The position numbers were made by a program, and so were the translations under genes. DNA of 64,000 bases, from NCBI GenBank assembly GCA_001560895.1, contig CP014326.1:1686001-1750000 (forward strand), written 5' to 3'. Below the pieces are notes generated by a model that saw only the letters and a list, made by a program, of their open reading frames with translations, did not search any database and was not told the DNA's origin. Shown one piece after another: positions 38,382 through 46,054 of the stretch (position 1 is the stretch's first letter; each line of letters opens with the position of its first letter). The DNA is from Streptococcus mitis (GTDB lineage: Bacteria; Bacillota; Bacilli; Lactobacillales; Streptococcaceae).

Positions 38382-40820
38382 TTACGGTAAGACAGTAACC
38401 ACTTGACTATTATATGTTTCATCCTCTATAAATTCAATATCTTGATCAAAATTATGTTCTGCAGTATGCTTGTGATGCAATTTAACCTTTGTCTCAACTC
38501 CCATTTTCATCCATTCATACTCTGAATCAATATGACCAATATCTAGAACCCGATAACCTTTCTTAAAAAGATTATAGGATAAAATTTTAGCTGTAGGGCC
38601 AAGCATACATAAAATAAGGCGATTTTCAACATACTGTAATACAGCTTCTTGAATCTCTTCTATACGCGCATAAGCATTATGGGATGGACAGATAATTCGC
38701 TTAATTGAATTTGCTCCATCAAATAAATCATTACCTACACCTGAACGAGAAGTTACTCCTTCTACAATCAGAATGTCCTCATTCTTCCAAATTTGTTTTA
38801 ATTTTTCAAATTGACTAAACGATTGAGATTTATCCATATAATCAATGTATGGTCTAGATACAAATGTAGTCCCATACCAATCTGCTCTAGCTAATTCTAC
38901 ATAATCTTTTAAATGATGTTCTAAATGTCCCTTCCAGAAGGCTTCCGCTGCTGGTGTAAAATTAGAACGATCAGCAAATACATTTGGTAATCCGATAACT
39001 AATTTTTCATCACTTTGAAGAGAAATAATCTCTTTCAACTGACTTGCAAGATTCTCATCATAGACTTGATAAGGAATAGATTTCCCTAACATTAAATCCA
39101 TCTCTCCATCTCCAAAACGAATAATAGAAGATTGGTTTTCTATTATATAATCTAGAGTTTGATCAATATCCTTAACCATAATCGCTGGTCTTCTTGCTTG
39201 GAATGTTCCAGAAATAAGATTTTCAATGTCTTCCACCATACGTTCGGGTACTTTTGAAGAGTATATATATTGTCCAAAAGAGCCATGTTGGGTACTCTCA
39301 AAAGAGAAAATGATTTTATTCATTTCATGAGCTGACTTCACAATATCATGTGTTGAATGACTGCAGCTAATATCTAAATACAATCCCATTCTTACTTTTA
39401 ATTGTTCTAATTTTTCTATAGTTATAGCTGGATGTAAACGAATATTTCGATAGTTATTTTGTAGTTCATATAACTTAGGCCCCATATCTGTCCAGGCTGC
39501 GACATCAAAAATAACATGTGGAAGATATTGAGCTAAATAGTCTAATTGTTCAATGTCTTGTGTATCAGTAAATATTAAGCAATGAAATTTCTCCTGATTA
39601 TAATCTTTTAAAAACCGAGAATGACCAGCATAGTCTTTGATAGCTTCTATCATTAAATTGATATTTTCTTTGTCAAATACTATTTGCTCATACATTCCAT
39701 GCTGTGTATTAGAAAAACTTAAGATAGGAATTCCAAAGTTACGAACATCTCTCAATATGCTTTCAACTTCCACTCCCTGATGGATATCCAGATAAATATC
39801 TACTTTTCTTTTCAGTTTTTCCAGTACAGGAGGAACAATCTGTGGATGTAATCTCACATTATCATATACAGCTAATTTTATCAGCTTATCCCCCATATCC
39901 GTCCAAGCCGCGATATGAAATACCATCTCTGGTAGAGCTGTAACTAGCTCTCCTATCCCTTCTAAATCTTGAGAGTTAGTTAAAGTTAAACACGAAAATT
40001 CTCTATCTAGACGAGGTAGAAGTTCAAACTCTCCTATATGGTGTTGTAAAATCTGACTCCATTCCAAATCATGGATTTCCCACCATAAATCACGATAACG
40101 ATTGGCTATCAAGGTAGTCCATGGTTTTCTGTAGGTCGTAAAATGAATCACCACTGGTTTGTCATTAAAAGTTAGATGTTCCTGCCAATTATTATACAAA
40201 GCCACAACATCATGCCCTACTTGTAAATTGTAAGCTCGACCTAGCTCTAACCAATCATCTTGCAAGACTTGATTGAAAATCGTTTGATTTCCATTAAAAT
40301 GTTCAAAACGACCTTCTTCAACTTCCTTTGTTGTTAGGATAGACTGTTCAATTAGTCGTTCTTTTAGTTTCTCTTGACGCCATTTTTCATTATTGATTAG
40401 TAGAACACCAGTATTAAAACCTTGACCATTTGCATCTCTAATCGCTGCGAGATAACGTTCTTTTATATCCTGCTCAAATAGATTGTCTAATTTATCATTG
40501 ATAATTAAATCACAATCCAAATACAAAACCGTATCTTCTTGTATATAATCTGGGATAAAATATCTAGCATAAGCAATCGAACTAATGTGAGCTTGTTTTT
40601 TCCAATTCTGAAATACAGTCTGTTCAGGTAGTTTAACATCGATAATCTCACTACCTAACATGCGAGCTATTTTGCGTGGCTTGCGAAACCAATCTGGCAT
40701 AATATCTTGATTTAAAATATAAATCTTAACATCTGAATTGTGGTATAGAATAGATTTTATAGTTGTTTCTAACTGCGTGGTGTAATTACGATCACCAGCT
40801 AATACAATTGTTTTAATCAT
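38382..40820 (-). CDS. Four-domain glycosyltransferase: GT8, two GtfB-like modules, GT-D (DUF1792)
   Basis: 812 residues. Domain order: GT8 (1-260; LYLDCDLIINDKLDNLF, GFNTGVLLINN, HFTTYRKPW); module 1 (about 276-400; VDIYLDIHQGVEV); module 2 (about 412-538; MGLYLDISCSHST, a degenerate signature); GT-D (545-812; IRFGDGEMDLMLG with DxE at 571/573). GT-D (DUF1792) is the fold found in S. parasanguinis DGT1, which adds glucose late in Fap1 glycan synthesis. The protein could add two successive sugars. The pneumococcal locus has a similar multi-domain enzyme (I recall it as GlyD), but I cannot verify the name. Confidence 0.85.
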   Translation of the reverse strand: MIKTIVLAGDRNYTTQLETTIKSILYHNSDVKIYILNQDIMPDWFRKPRKIARMLGSEIIDVKLPEQTVFQNWKKQAHISSIAYARYFIPDYIQEDTVLYLDCDLIINDKLDNLFEQDIKERYLAAIRDANGQGFNTGVLLINNEKWRQEKLKERLIEQSILTTKEVEEGRFEHFNGNQTIFNQVLQDDWLELGRAYNLQVGHDVVALYNNWQEHLTFNDKPVVIHFTTYRKPWTTLIANRYRDLWWEIHDLEWSQILQHHIGEFELLPRLDREFSCLTLTNSQDLEGIGELVTALPEMVFHIAAWTDMGDKLIKLAVYDNVRLHPQIVPPVLEKLKRKVDIYLDIHQGVEVESILRDVRNFGIPILSFSNTQHGMYEQIVFDKENINLMIEAIKDYAGHSRFLKDYNQEKFHCLIFTDTQDIEQLDYLAQYLPHVIFDVAAWTDMGPKLYELQNNYRNIRLHPAITIEKLEQLKVRMGLYLDISCSHSTHDIVKSAHEMNKIIFSFESTQHGSFGQYIYSSKVPERMVEDIENLISGTFQARRPAIMVKDIDQTLDYIIENQSSIIRFGDGEMDLMLGKSIPYQVYDENLASQLKEIISLQSDEKLVIGLPNVFADRSNFTPAAEAFWKGHLEHHLKDYVELARADWYGTTFVSRPYIDYMDKSQSFSQFEKLKQIWKNEDILIVEGVTSRSGVGNDLFDGANSIKRIICPSHNAYARIEEIQEAVLQYVENRLILCMLGPTAKILSYNLFKKGYRVLDIGHIDSEYEWMKMGVETKVKLHHKHTAEHNFDQDIEFIEDETYNSQVVTVLP

Positions 40821-40829
40821 CTTGTTCTC

Positions 40830-41840
40830 TTAATCAATTCCTAAGTGATAGATTGCATCTACCAATAACTTTTTAGTGAAATAACCTTCTTTTAGCAGAT
40901 AGCTAAATGTCTTGATACGATTCGTCATTTCTTGATATTCTTGTAGATTCATTTTATCAACTATCTCATGAACTTCTTCTAGGCTATCTGCCACAAAGCC
41001 CAAGCCTTGGTCTACTATAAATTTAGCAGTTGATAAGCTACTCGGTACAATGACTGGGATACCAGCGGTTAGATAAGTACTAACCTTATGAGATATATTC
41101 AGAGTATAATATTGGTTACTTTCTCCATCATTTTGATGAGTTCCCCAGACAAGACCAAAGCCACCCTTTGATAATTCTAGCAATAGTTCCTCGTCTTTTT
41201 TCCATCCTTCAATGCTGAGATTTCTGGCATTGGAACTAGCTTCTCCTTTATTTGAAAATACTCTCAAAGGCGTATCTTGAGACCAATTTTGTAAGTCTGG
41301 AAAACGTTCTAAACTTCCAGCAAAAAAGAGTTCTTTTTTAAAAGCTGGGGTGTATAAGGATAAATCATGAGGATGATCCCACATACCTTGAACGAGAACC
41401 TTCTTAGTTGTCAGACCTTCTTCCATCAGGCGTTCTTTCATCCTCTCTGATGGAACGATCAAAACATCTGATAGATTATACATATACATGTATTCTTTCA
41501 TGAGATAATAGTTACTATCAAACATGAGGGGAACAACATCATGGATAAAGCAAATAATTTTCACCTGCATATCCTTCAACTTATCAAACAAGACTCGATC
41601 AAACTCAAAGCCATTCCAAGTAGGAGACTGAAAGACTAAGATATCACCAATAGAAATACTGGCCATAATTCCATCCAGACGCTTATTCATTTCAGAAGGA
41701 CTATCTGAAGCAATGTTGTAAAAATAGATACCAACCTCTCTAAACCCCAGTTTACTGGCTATTTTTTGTACAGCATTTTGAGCTAGAATAACAGTACTAT
41801 CGCCAGCCATGCCATATAAATTTGTTAAATGTAGTTTCAT
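40830..41840 (-). CDS. gtf3: SRR glycan glucosyltransferase Gtf3/Nss type
   Basis: 336 residues, GT-B fold. It begins [21 protein letters not shown], typical of Gtf3/Nss, and includes [31 protein letters not shown] and [16 protein letters not shown]. Family members add glucose to the GlcNAc that GtfA/GtfB place on the adhesin, the second step of glycan synthesis. It lies between the four-domain enzyme (nine bases downstream) and a 239-base gap that holds a decayed GT2 fragment. Confidence 0.9.
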   Translation of the reverse strand: MKLHLTNLYGMAGDSTVILAQNAVQKIASKLGFREVGIYFYNIASDSPSEMNKRLDGIMASISIGDILVFQSPTWNGFEFDRVLFDKLKDMQVKIICFIHDVVPLMFDSNYYLMKEYMYMYNLSDVLIVPSERMKERLMEEGLTTKKVLVQGMWDHPHDLSLYTPAFKKELFFAGSLERFPDLQNWSQDTPLRVFSNKGEASSNARNLSIEGWKKDEELLLELSKGGFGLVWGTHQNDGESNQYYTLNISHKVSTYLTAGIPVIVPSSLSTAKFIVDQGLGFVADSLEEVHEIVDKMNLQEYQEMTNRIKTFSYLLKEGYFTKKLLVDAIYHLGID

Positions 41841-41868
41841 ATTGTATTATCTCATCTTTTATTAGTAT

Positions 41869-42060
41869 CTACGGAAGTAAAGACAATTTTTCCATCATTC
41901 TTCTATAAATCTCCGTAAGTTGCATATTTTGTTCTTCTTCAACACTATCTAATTGATTTCTGTCAATCAAAATATGGTTTATTAAATCATAACCCAAACT
42001 AATTAGAATAGACCGCCTTTGAAACTCTTAGAAGTATCTTCCAGGTCCAGTAAGTGTCAA
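41869..42060 (-). pseudogene. Decayed C-terminal fragment of a GT2-type glycosyltransferase
   Basis: The 239-base gap between gtf3 and the next GT8 gene is not empty. On the minus strand one frame reads EFQRRSILISLGYDLINHIL and continues for about 30 residues to a TAG at 41869-41871. It is preceded by in-frame TAA and TAG codons that interrupt ELTLTGPGRYF and the stretch before it. The pattern resembles the C-terminal part of the broken GT2 at 44526 (RLERIAMVALKGYDISQYV). It looks like the tail of a deleted transferase gene. Confidence 0.55.
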
Positions 42061-42079
42061 TTCTTTAACTGCCTATATT

Positions 42080-43291
42080 TTAGTATCTATCACTATTCAA
42101 TAATTCTTTAATCGTATCTACCATTTTTTCCGGTCTCTTAGATTCACAGATAAAACTTGCTTTTTCTACATTATGGCAAGTATTATCAAATGAAAGAATA
42201 GGTTTTCCAATTTGATACACCTCTTCAATAATATTAGCAATTTCATTTTCATGATTAATATCCAAATAGAAATCAATCTTTTCTAATACCTTTATGAAAT
42301 TCATCGGATTAAATGAAGGAAGTATTTGTACATTTAAATATCGTTGTAAATCAACAATTTCAGATGCAAATCCTGTATTAGCCAGAATTGAAAAGTGAAC
42401 CTGCGGTAATTCTCTAATCAAGTATTCCAGATGCTCTATATGACAAGTATTTGTAAAAATAGCTGTATGATAGAGTGGTGCTTCTATGAGTGAGTTTAAT
42501 CCCTTCTTAAAATCAGCCTTTCTCATCACAATATCAGACCATTCCAAAGAATAATAGAACCACCACTCTTCTCTAAAGCGATTTAAATTCACTTGATACC
42601 ATGGCTTCTCTCCTGTAAAATGAATAATTTTAGCAGTCTCTTCTAGTTTCAATGAATCGATATACCAATTTTCAATCTGATAATTTCTTGCAACTGTATC
42701 CATTCCAACCATAAAATTATAAGAAGAGTTCAAATTCTGCCAACGGTTTTCAAATAATCTGTTTAAAATTCCTTGATCACCAAAAGAACTATCATGAAAT
42801 TCATTTGTTAATACAATAAGTTTATCTGTTACTCCTTCTGTTCTCCATAATTCAACGTTGATTAACATTACTCCAGCATTAAATGTGCTTGGAACCAACT
42901 CATCTTGAACAGCTTTTATAGGAATATCCGTCATGTCAGTCAAAAATAATTCTTCGATATCCCCTCTTACTATAATATCCGAATCTAAATAAAGAGCCTT
43001 TTCCTCTTTTACAAATTGAGGAATAAAATAACGAAAAAATGTTGCATAGCTTAAATGAGGTAACGGAAGATGGTAATCTCTCAAACTATTACCACTTATT
43101 TTCACATTAACGATTTCAGATAATAAAGGTTCCAGTCGTTTAGACATTAGTTGAAACCATTCTGAGGAGATATCATCATTAAAAACATAAAATTTTAAAC
43201 CACGATTATGGGCACAAATTGACTTAATTGTCGTTTCTAGCTTATCTTGATAACCATTATCTGCACCTAAAACGATAACTTTCTTCTCCAT
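42080..43291 (-). CDS. GT8 glycosyltransferase with C-terminal GtfB-like module (SRR glycan)
   Basis: 403 residues. GT8 domain 1-265 with LYLDSDIIVRGDIEELF, TFNAGVMLINV, GDQGILNRLF and HFTGEKPWYQ. The module (about 276-400) carries IDFYLDINHENEI. It is a close paralogue of the next upstream gene (43304-44524): both share VIVLGADNGY- or AIVLGADNGY- starts, YHLP, and KALYLDSDI. Probably a local duplication. It is 12 bases downstream of that gene and co-transcribed. Confidence 0.85.
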   Translation of the reverse strand: MEKKVIVLGADNGYQDKLETTIKSICAHNRGLKFYVFNDDISSEWFQLMSKRLEPLLSEIVNVKISGNSLRDYHLPLPHLSYATFFRYFIPQFVKEEKALYLDSDIIVRGDIEELFLTDMTDIPIKAVQDELVPSTFNAGVMLINVELWRTEGVTDKLIVLTNEFHDSSFGDQGILNRLFENRWQNLNSSYNFMVGMDTVARNYQIENWYIDSLKLEETAKIIHFTGEKPWYQVNLNRFREEWWFYYSLEWSDIVMRKADFKKGLNSLIEAPLYHTAIFTNTCHIEHLEYLIRELPQVHFSILANTGFASEIVDLQRYLNVQILPSFNPMNFIKVLEKIDFYLDINHENEIANIIEEVYQIGKPILSFDNTCHNVEKASFICESKRPEKMVDTIKELLNSDRY

Positions 43292-43303
43292 GTAATTCTC
43301 CTC

Positions 43304-44524
43304 TTAATCTATATACTTTCTTATTTCCTGAACCATTTTTTCTGGTTCGGTAGGAGAAAATATCTTTGCACCTTCTTTACAATGATTTGTATTTGAAAAA
43401 GAAAATACTGGTTTCCCCATGTTCATTACTACATTTGTAATATCATCAATCTCATCATGATGGTTTATATCTAAATAAAAATCCAATTTTTTCATTACTT
43501 TATCATAAGAAAAACGGTTATACTGATGATAAACTGTTACATTTGGGTATCTCATTAAATCAATAATATTAGAGGCAACCCAAGTATGAGCAAATATAGA
43601 AAAATGAACATCTGGTAAGCTTTCCATTAAATACTCTACTTGCTCCAGTTCACAACTATTGGTAAAAACAGCTGTGTATGCCTTAGGAATAACTGTCAGA
43701 TCTTGATAGGTCTGAAATACCCTTTCCTTACGTAACAAAATATCAGACCATTCCAAGCCTTGATAAAACCACCAAATATCTCTATAGCGATTTTGACTCA
43801 TATGTAACCAAGGTTTCTCTCCTGTATAGTGGATGATGTAAGGCAAAATACCATCAGGAAGGGCTGAATTATACCAAGCTGATAGTGCTTCTGGAGTTGT
43901 CTCAACAGCGATATGAATTAAACTATCTAAACCAACCATAAAATTGTATTTACGATCCAATTTTTTCCAGTTTTCCCCAAAAACCATATTGAGAATACCT
44001 TGGTCTCCAAAAACATCTTGATGGTGTTGATTTGTTAGTTCAATTAATTTCACAGAAATATTTTCTCGTCTCCATTTACTAACATTAATCAACATCATTC
44101 CTGAATTAAAGCAATCTTCGTAACCTTTTACAAAAACATCACGAACTCCAGCAATCCAATAATCTCCTAATTCTTCCTGGAATAGTTCATCCAGCGAGTG
44201 AGTCACTACTATATCCGAATCTAAATACAGGGCTTTTTCTTCAACTACAAAATCTGCTATAAAATATCTAAAAAATGCCGCATAAGAGAGATAAGCAATC
44301 GGAAGATGATAACCTTTTAATTGATGATTCGAAATCTTAACATTGACAATTTCTGAATCAATTACTTTTAACCGCCTATTCATAACTTGAAACCATTCGC
44401 TCGGAAGATCATCATTAAAAATATAAAATTTTAAATTTTTATTATGCGTACATACCGACTTAATTGTAGTCTCTAGCTTATTTAAATAACCATTATCTGC
44501 TCCAAGAACGATTGCTTTTTTCAC
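43304..44524 (-). CDS. GT8 glycosyltransferase with C-terminal GtfB-like module (SRR glycan)
   Basis: 406 residues. GT8 domain 1-270 with LYLDSDIVVTHSLDELF, CFNSGMMLINV, GDQGILNMVF and HYTGEKPWLH. The module (about 281-405) carries LDFYLDINHHDEI. Paralogue of 42080-43291. Donor and acceptor sugars are unknown. The gene follows the GT2 pseudogene immediately. Confidence 0.85.
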   Translation of the reverse strand: MKKAIVLGADNGYLNKLETTIKSVCTHNKNLKFYIFNDDLPSEWFQVMNRRLKVIDSEIVNVKISNHQLKGYHLPIAYLSYAAFFRYFIADFVVEEKALYLDSDIVVTHSLDELFQEELGDYWIAGVRDVFVKGYEDCFNSGMMLINVSKWRRENISVKLIELTNQHHQDVFGDQGILNMVFGENWKKLDRKYNFMVGLDSLIHIAVETTPEALSAWYNSALPDGILPYIIHYTGEKPWLHMSQNRYRDIWWFYQGLEWSDILLRKERVFQTYQDLTVIPKAYTAVFTNSCELEQVEYLMESLPDVHFSIFAHTWVASNIIDLMRYPNVTVYHQYNRFSYDKVMKKLDFYLDINHHDEIDDITNVVMNMGKPVFSFSNTNHCKEGAKIFSPTEPEKMVQEIRKYID

Positions 44525-44525
44525 T

Positions 44526-45180
44526 TTATTTCTCCTCGTAGATTTTCCCTGTTAATAAAAAATCTAACTCCTCTAACCTCTTTGTTTCAATACTATTTTC
44601 TAGTCCTTTTTCATTTGCGATTCGACGCCAATAGTCTAGATAAAATTTATGTTGTTGAACGTACTGACTTATATCGTAACCTTTTAAAGCTACCATCGCA
44701 ATCCGTTCCAATCTCAAATCAACCAATTCATTAATTAGTTCTATGTTCGTAAAAACTCTTCTATCACATATTTACCCTGAAAGGAATGAAAATACCACCA
44801 ATTATCCGAAATATTAATTTTTTTGTAGGTAGATATCGCTATATCTGCTTGTTCTTCTATAAGGGCACTATAAAGAACTTCTAAATAATCGGAATCCACC
44901 CAATCATCCGAATCAACAAAAGTAATATAAGCTCCCTCTGAAGGTTCAATTCCTAGATTACGCGCTGATGATCCCCCCATTTTCCTTTTCAAAATAACAA
45001 AAACGTGTATCTTTAGCAACATACTCTCTACAAATATCTACTGAATTGTCTGGTGAACCATCATTGATTAATAAAACCTCAAACTTTGATACGTCTGATT
45101 CTGAATACTGTCCAAGTACATTCGTAAATAATTCTCAACGTTATAGACTGGATCTGCGATACTGATTAATTCATTTCCAT
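44526..45180 (-). pseudogene. Broken GT2 glycosyltransferase (multiple indels)
   Basis: The minus strand encodes a GT2 domain in pieces. Frame 1 near 45175-45090: NELISIADPVYNVENYLRMY up to a lost T in AGTTTGAGG (expected AGTTTTGAGG). Then LLINDGSPDNSVDICREYVA continues in another frame until a G6 run near 44980, which restores a third frame. That frame gives SSARNLGIEPSEGAY and the DxD FVDSDDWVDSDY, up to a stop at 44741. A last shift gives RLERIAMVALKGYD to the stop at 44526. Middle parts found in the intact GT2 copies (48616, 46044) are missing, so there is also a deletion. Two short ORFs (44526-44726 and 44741-45022) are fragments of this one gene. Confidence 0.85.
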
Positions 45181-45187
45181 ACTATAA

Positions 45188-46054
45188 TTACTTTTCTCCT
45201 AAAATTTTTTGTATTTCTGTCACCATTCCATCTGCATCTTCTTGTCGAAAAACTTTACTAAATCCACTTGAATCATGATTAGTATTCTCAAAAGCATAAA
45301 CAGGCTTATTCTGTTCTATTGCTCTATTAACAATACCATCCACCTCTCCCCAATGGTTAATATCTAAATAAATATCTGATTTCTTCAACAAGTCCTCAAT
45401 AATATCATCATGATGAACATTTGTGTATATATTCACGTTCTCATAACGATTGAAACTTTCCAGATAATCCGAAATATTTGTTTTAGCTGCTATATGAAAA
45501 GATACCTCTGGCAGATTCTGAACAAGATAGTCTAAATTTTCTAAAGTGTCTGAAGCTGTTAAAGTGAAAACATGAAACTGGTGTTGTTTCCTTGGAATGA
45601 TTTTCAAATCCTCTTGAGAAGTAACGATAGAATTAGCTGGTATATCTTTATAAATTAAGGCATTTGCTCCAATAATGACATTATCTCCAATCGTCACTCC
45701 TTTTAAAATGACAACATTAGTTCCAATCCAACAATTGTTTCCTATCGTTATTTTGTCAGCAGTAAATTGAATTTTTTCGATATGGTAATTTGAGTATTTA
45801 TGATTATGGTCAAAAATCCTTACCCCATCTCCAAACATGGTATCCTTACCAATTTCAATTTCTTTGCCACAACGAATCGTACAATGGTCATTAAAGAAAA
45901 CCCTATTTCCTAGTGTTAATTTAGCATTATTAGCTACTTCTAAACTTACAAATGAACGAAATATAACATCTGTTCCTAATTCAATAGTACTAGTAGGAGA
46001 AATCTCTATATGATGAAAATCTCCTAATAACTTTACCGAATCTTTAAAATCCAT
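45188..46054 (-). CDS. Hexapeptide acetyltransferase fused to a GtfB-like module
   Basis: 288 residues. Residues about 1-150 form a left-handed beta-helix acyltransferase: repeated [LIV]-G-x4 turns, for example NRVFFNDHCTI, IGKDTMFGDGVRI, the catalytic-His region FDHNHKYSN (His83/His85), and IGNNCWIGTNVVILKGVTIG. Residues about 160-288 are the YLDINH module (SDIYLDINHWGEV, 229-234). It probably acetylates a sugar of the adhesin glycan, with the module possibly holding the acceptor. It overlaps the GT2-GT8 gene by 11 bases and is co-translated with it. Confidence 0.82.
   Translation of the reverse strand: MDFKDSVKLLGDFHHIEISPTSTIELGTDVIFRSFVSLEVANNAKLTLGNRVFFNDHCTIRCGKEIEIGKDTMFGDGVRIFDHNHKYSNYHIEKIQFTADKITIGNNCWIGTNVVILKGVTIGDNVIIGANALIYKDIPANSIVTSQEDLKIIPRKQHQFHVFTLTASDTLENLDYLVQNLPEVSFHIAAKTNISDYLESFNRYENVNIYTNVHHDDIIEDLLKKSDIYLDINHWGEVDGIVNRAIEQNKPVYAFENTNHDSSGFSKVFRQEDADGMVTEIQKILGEK

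Noticed and set aside
44526..44726. Separate 66-residue protein
   Set aside because: TTG-started tail of the same broken GT2, without a ribosome binding site of its own.
44741..45022. Separate 93-residue protein
   Set aside because: It is the middle piece of the broken GT2; motifs on both sides continue in other frames.
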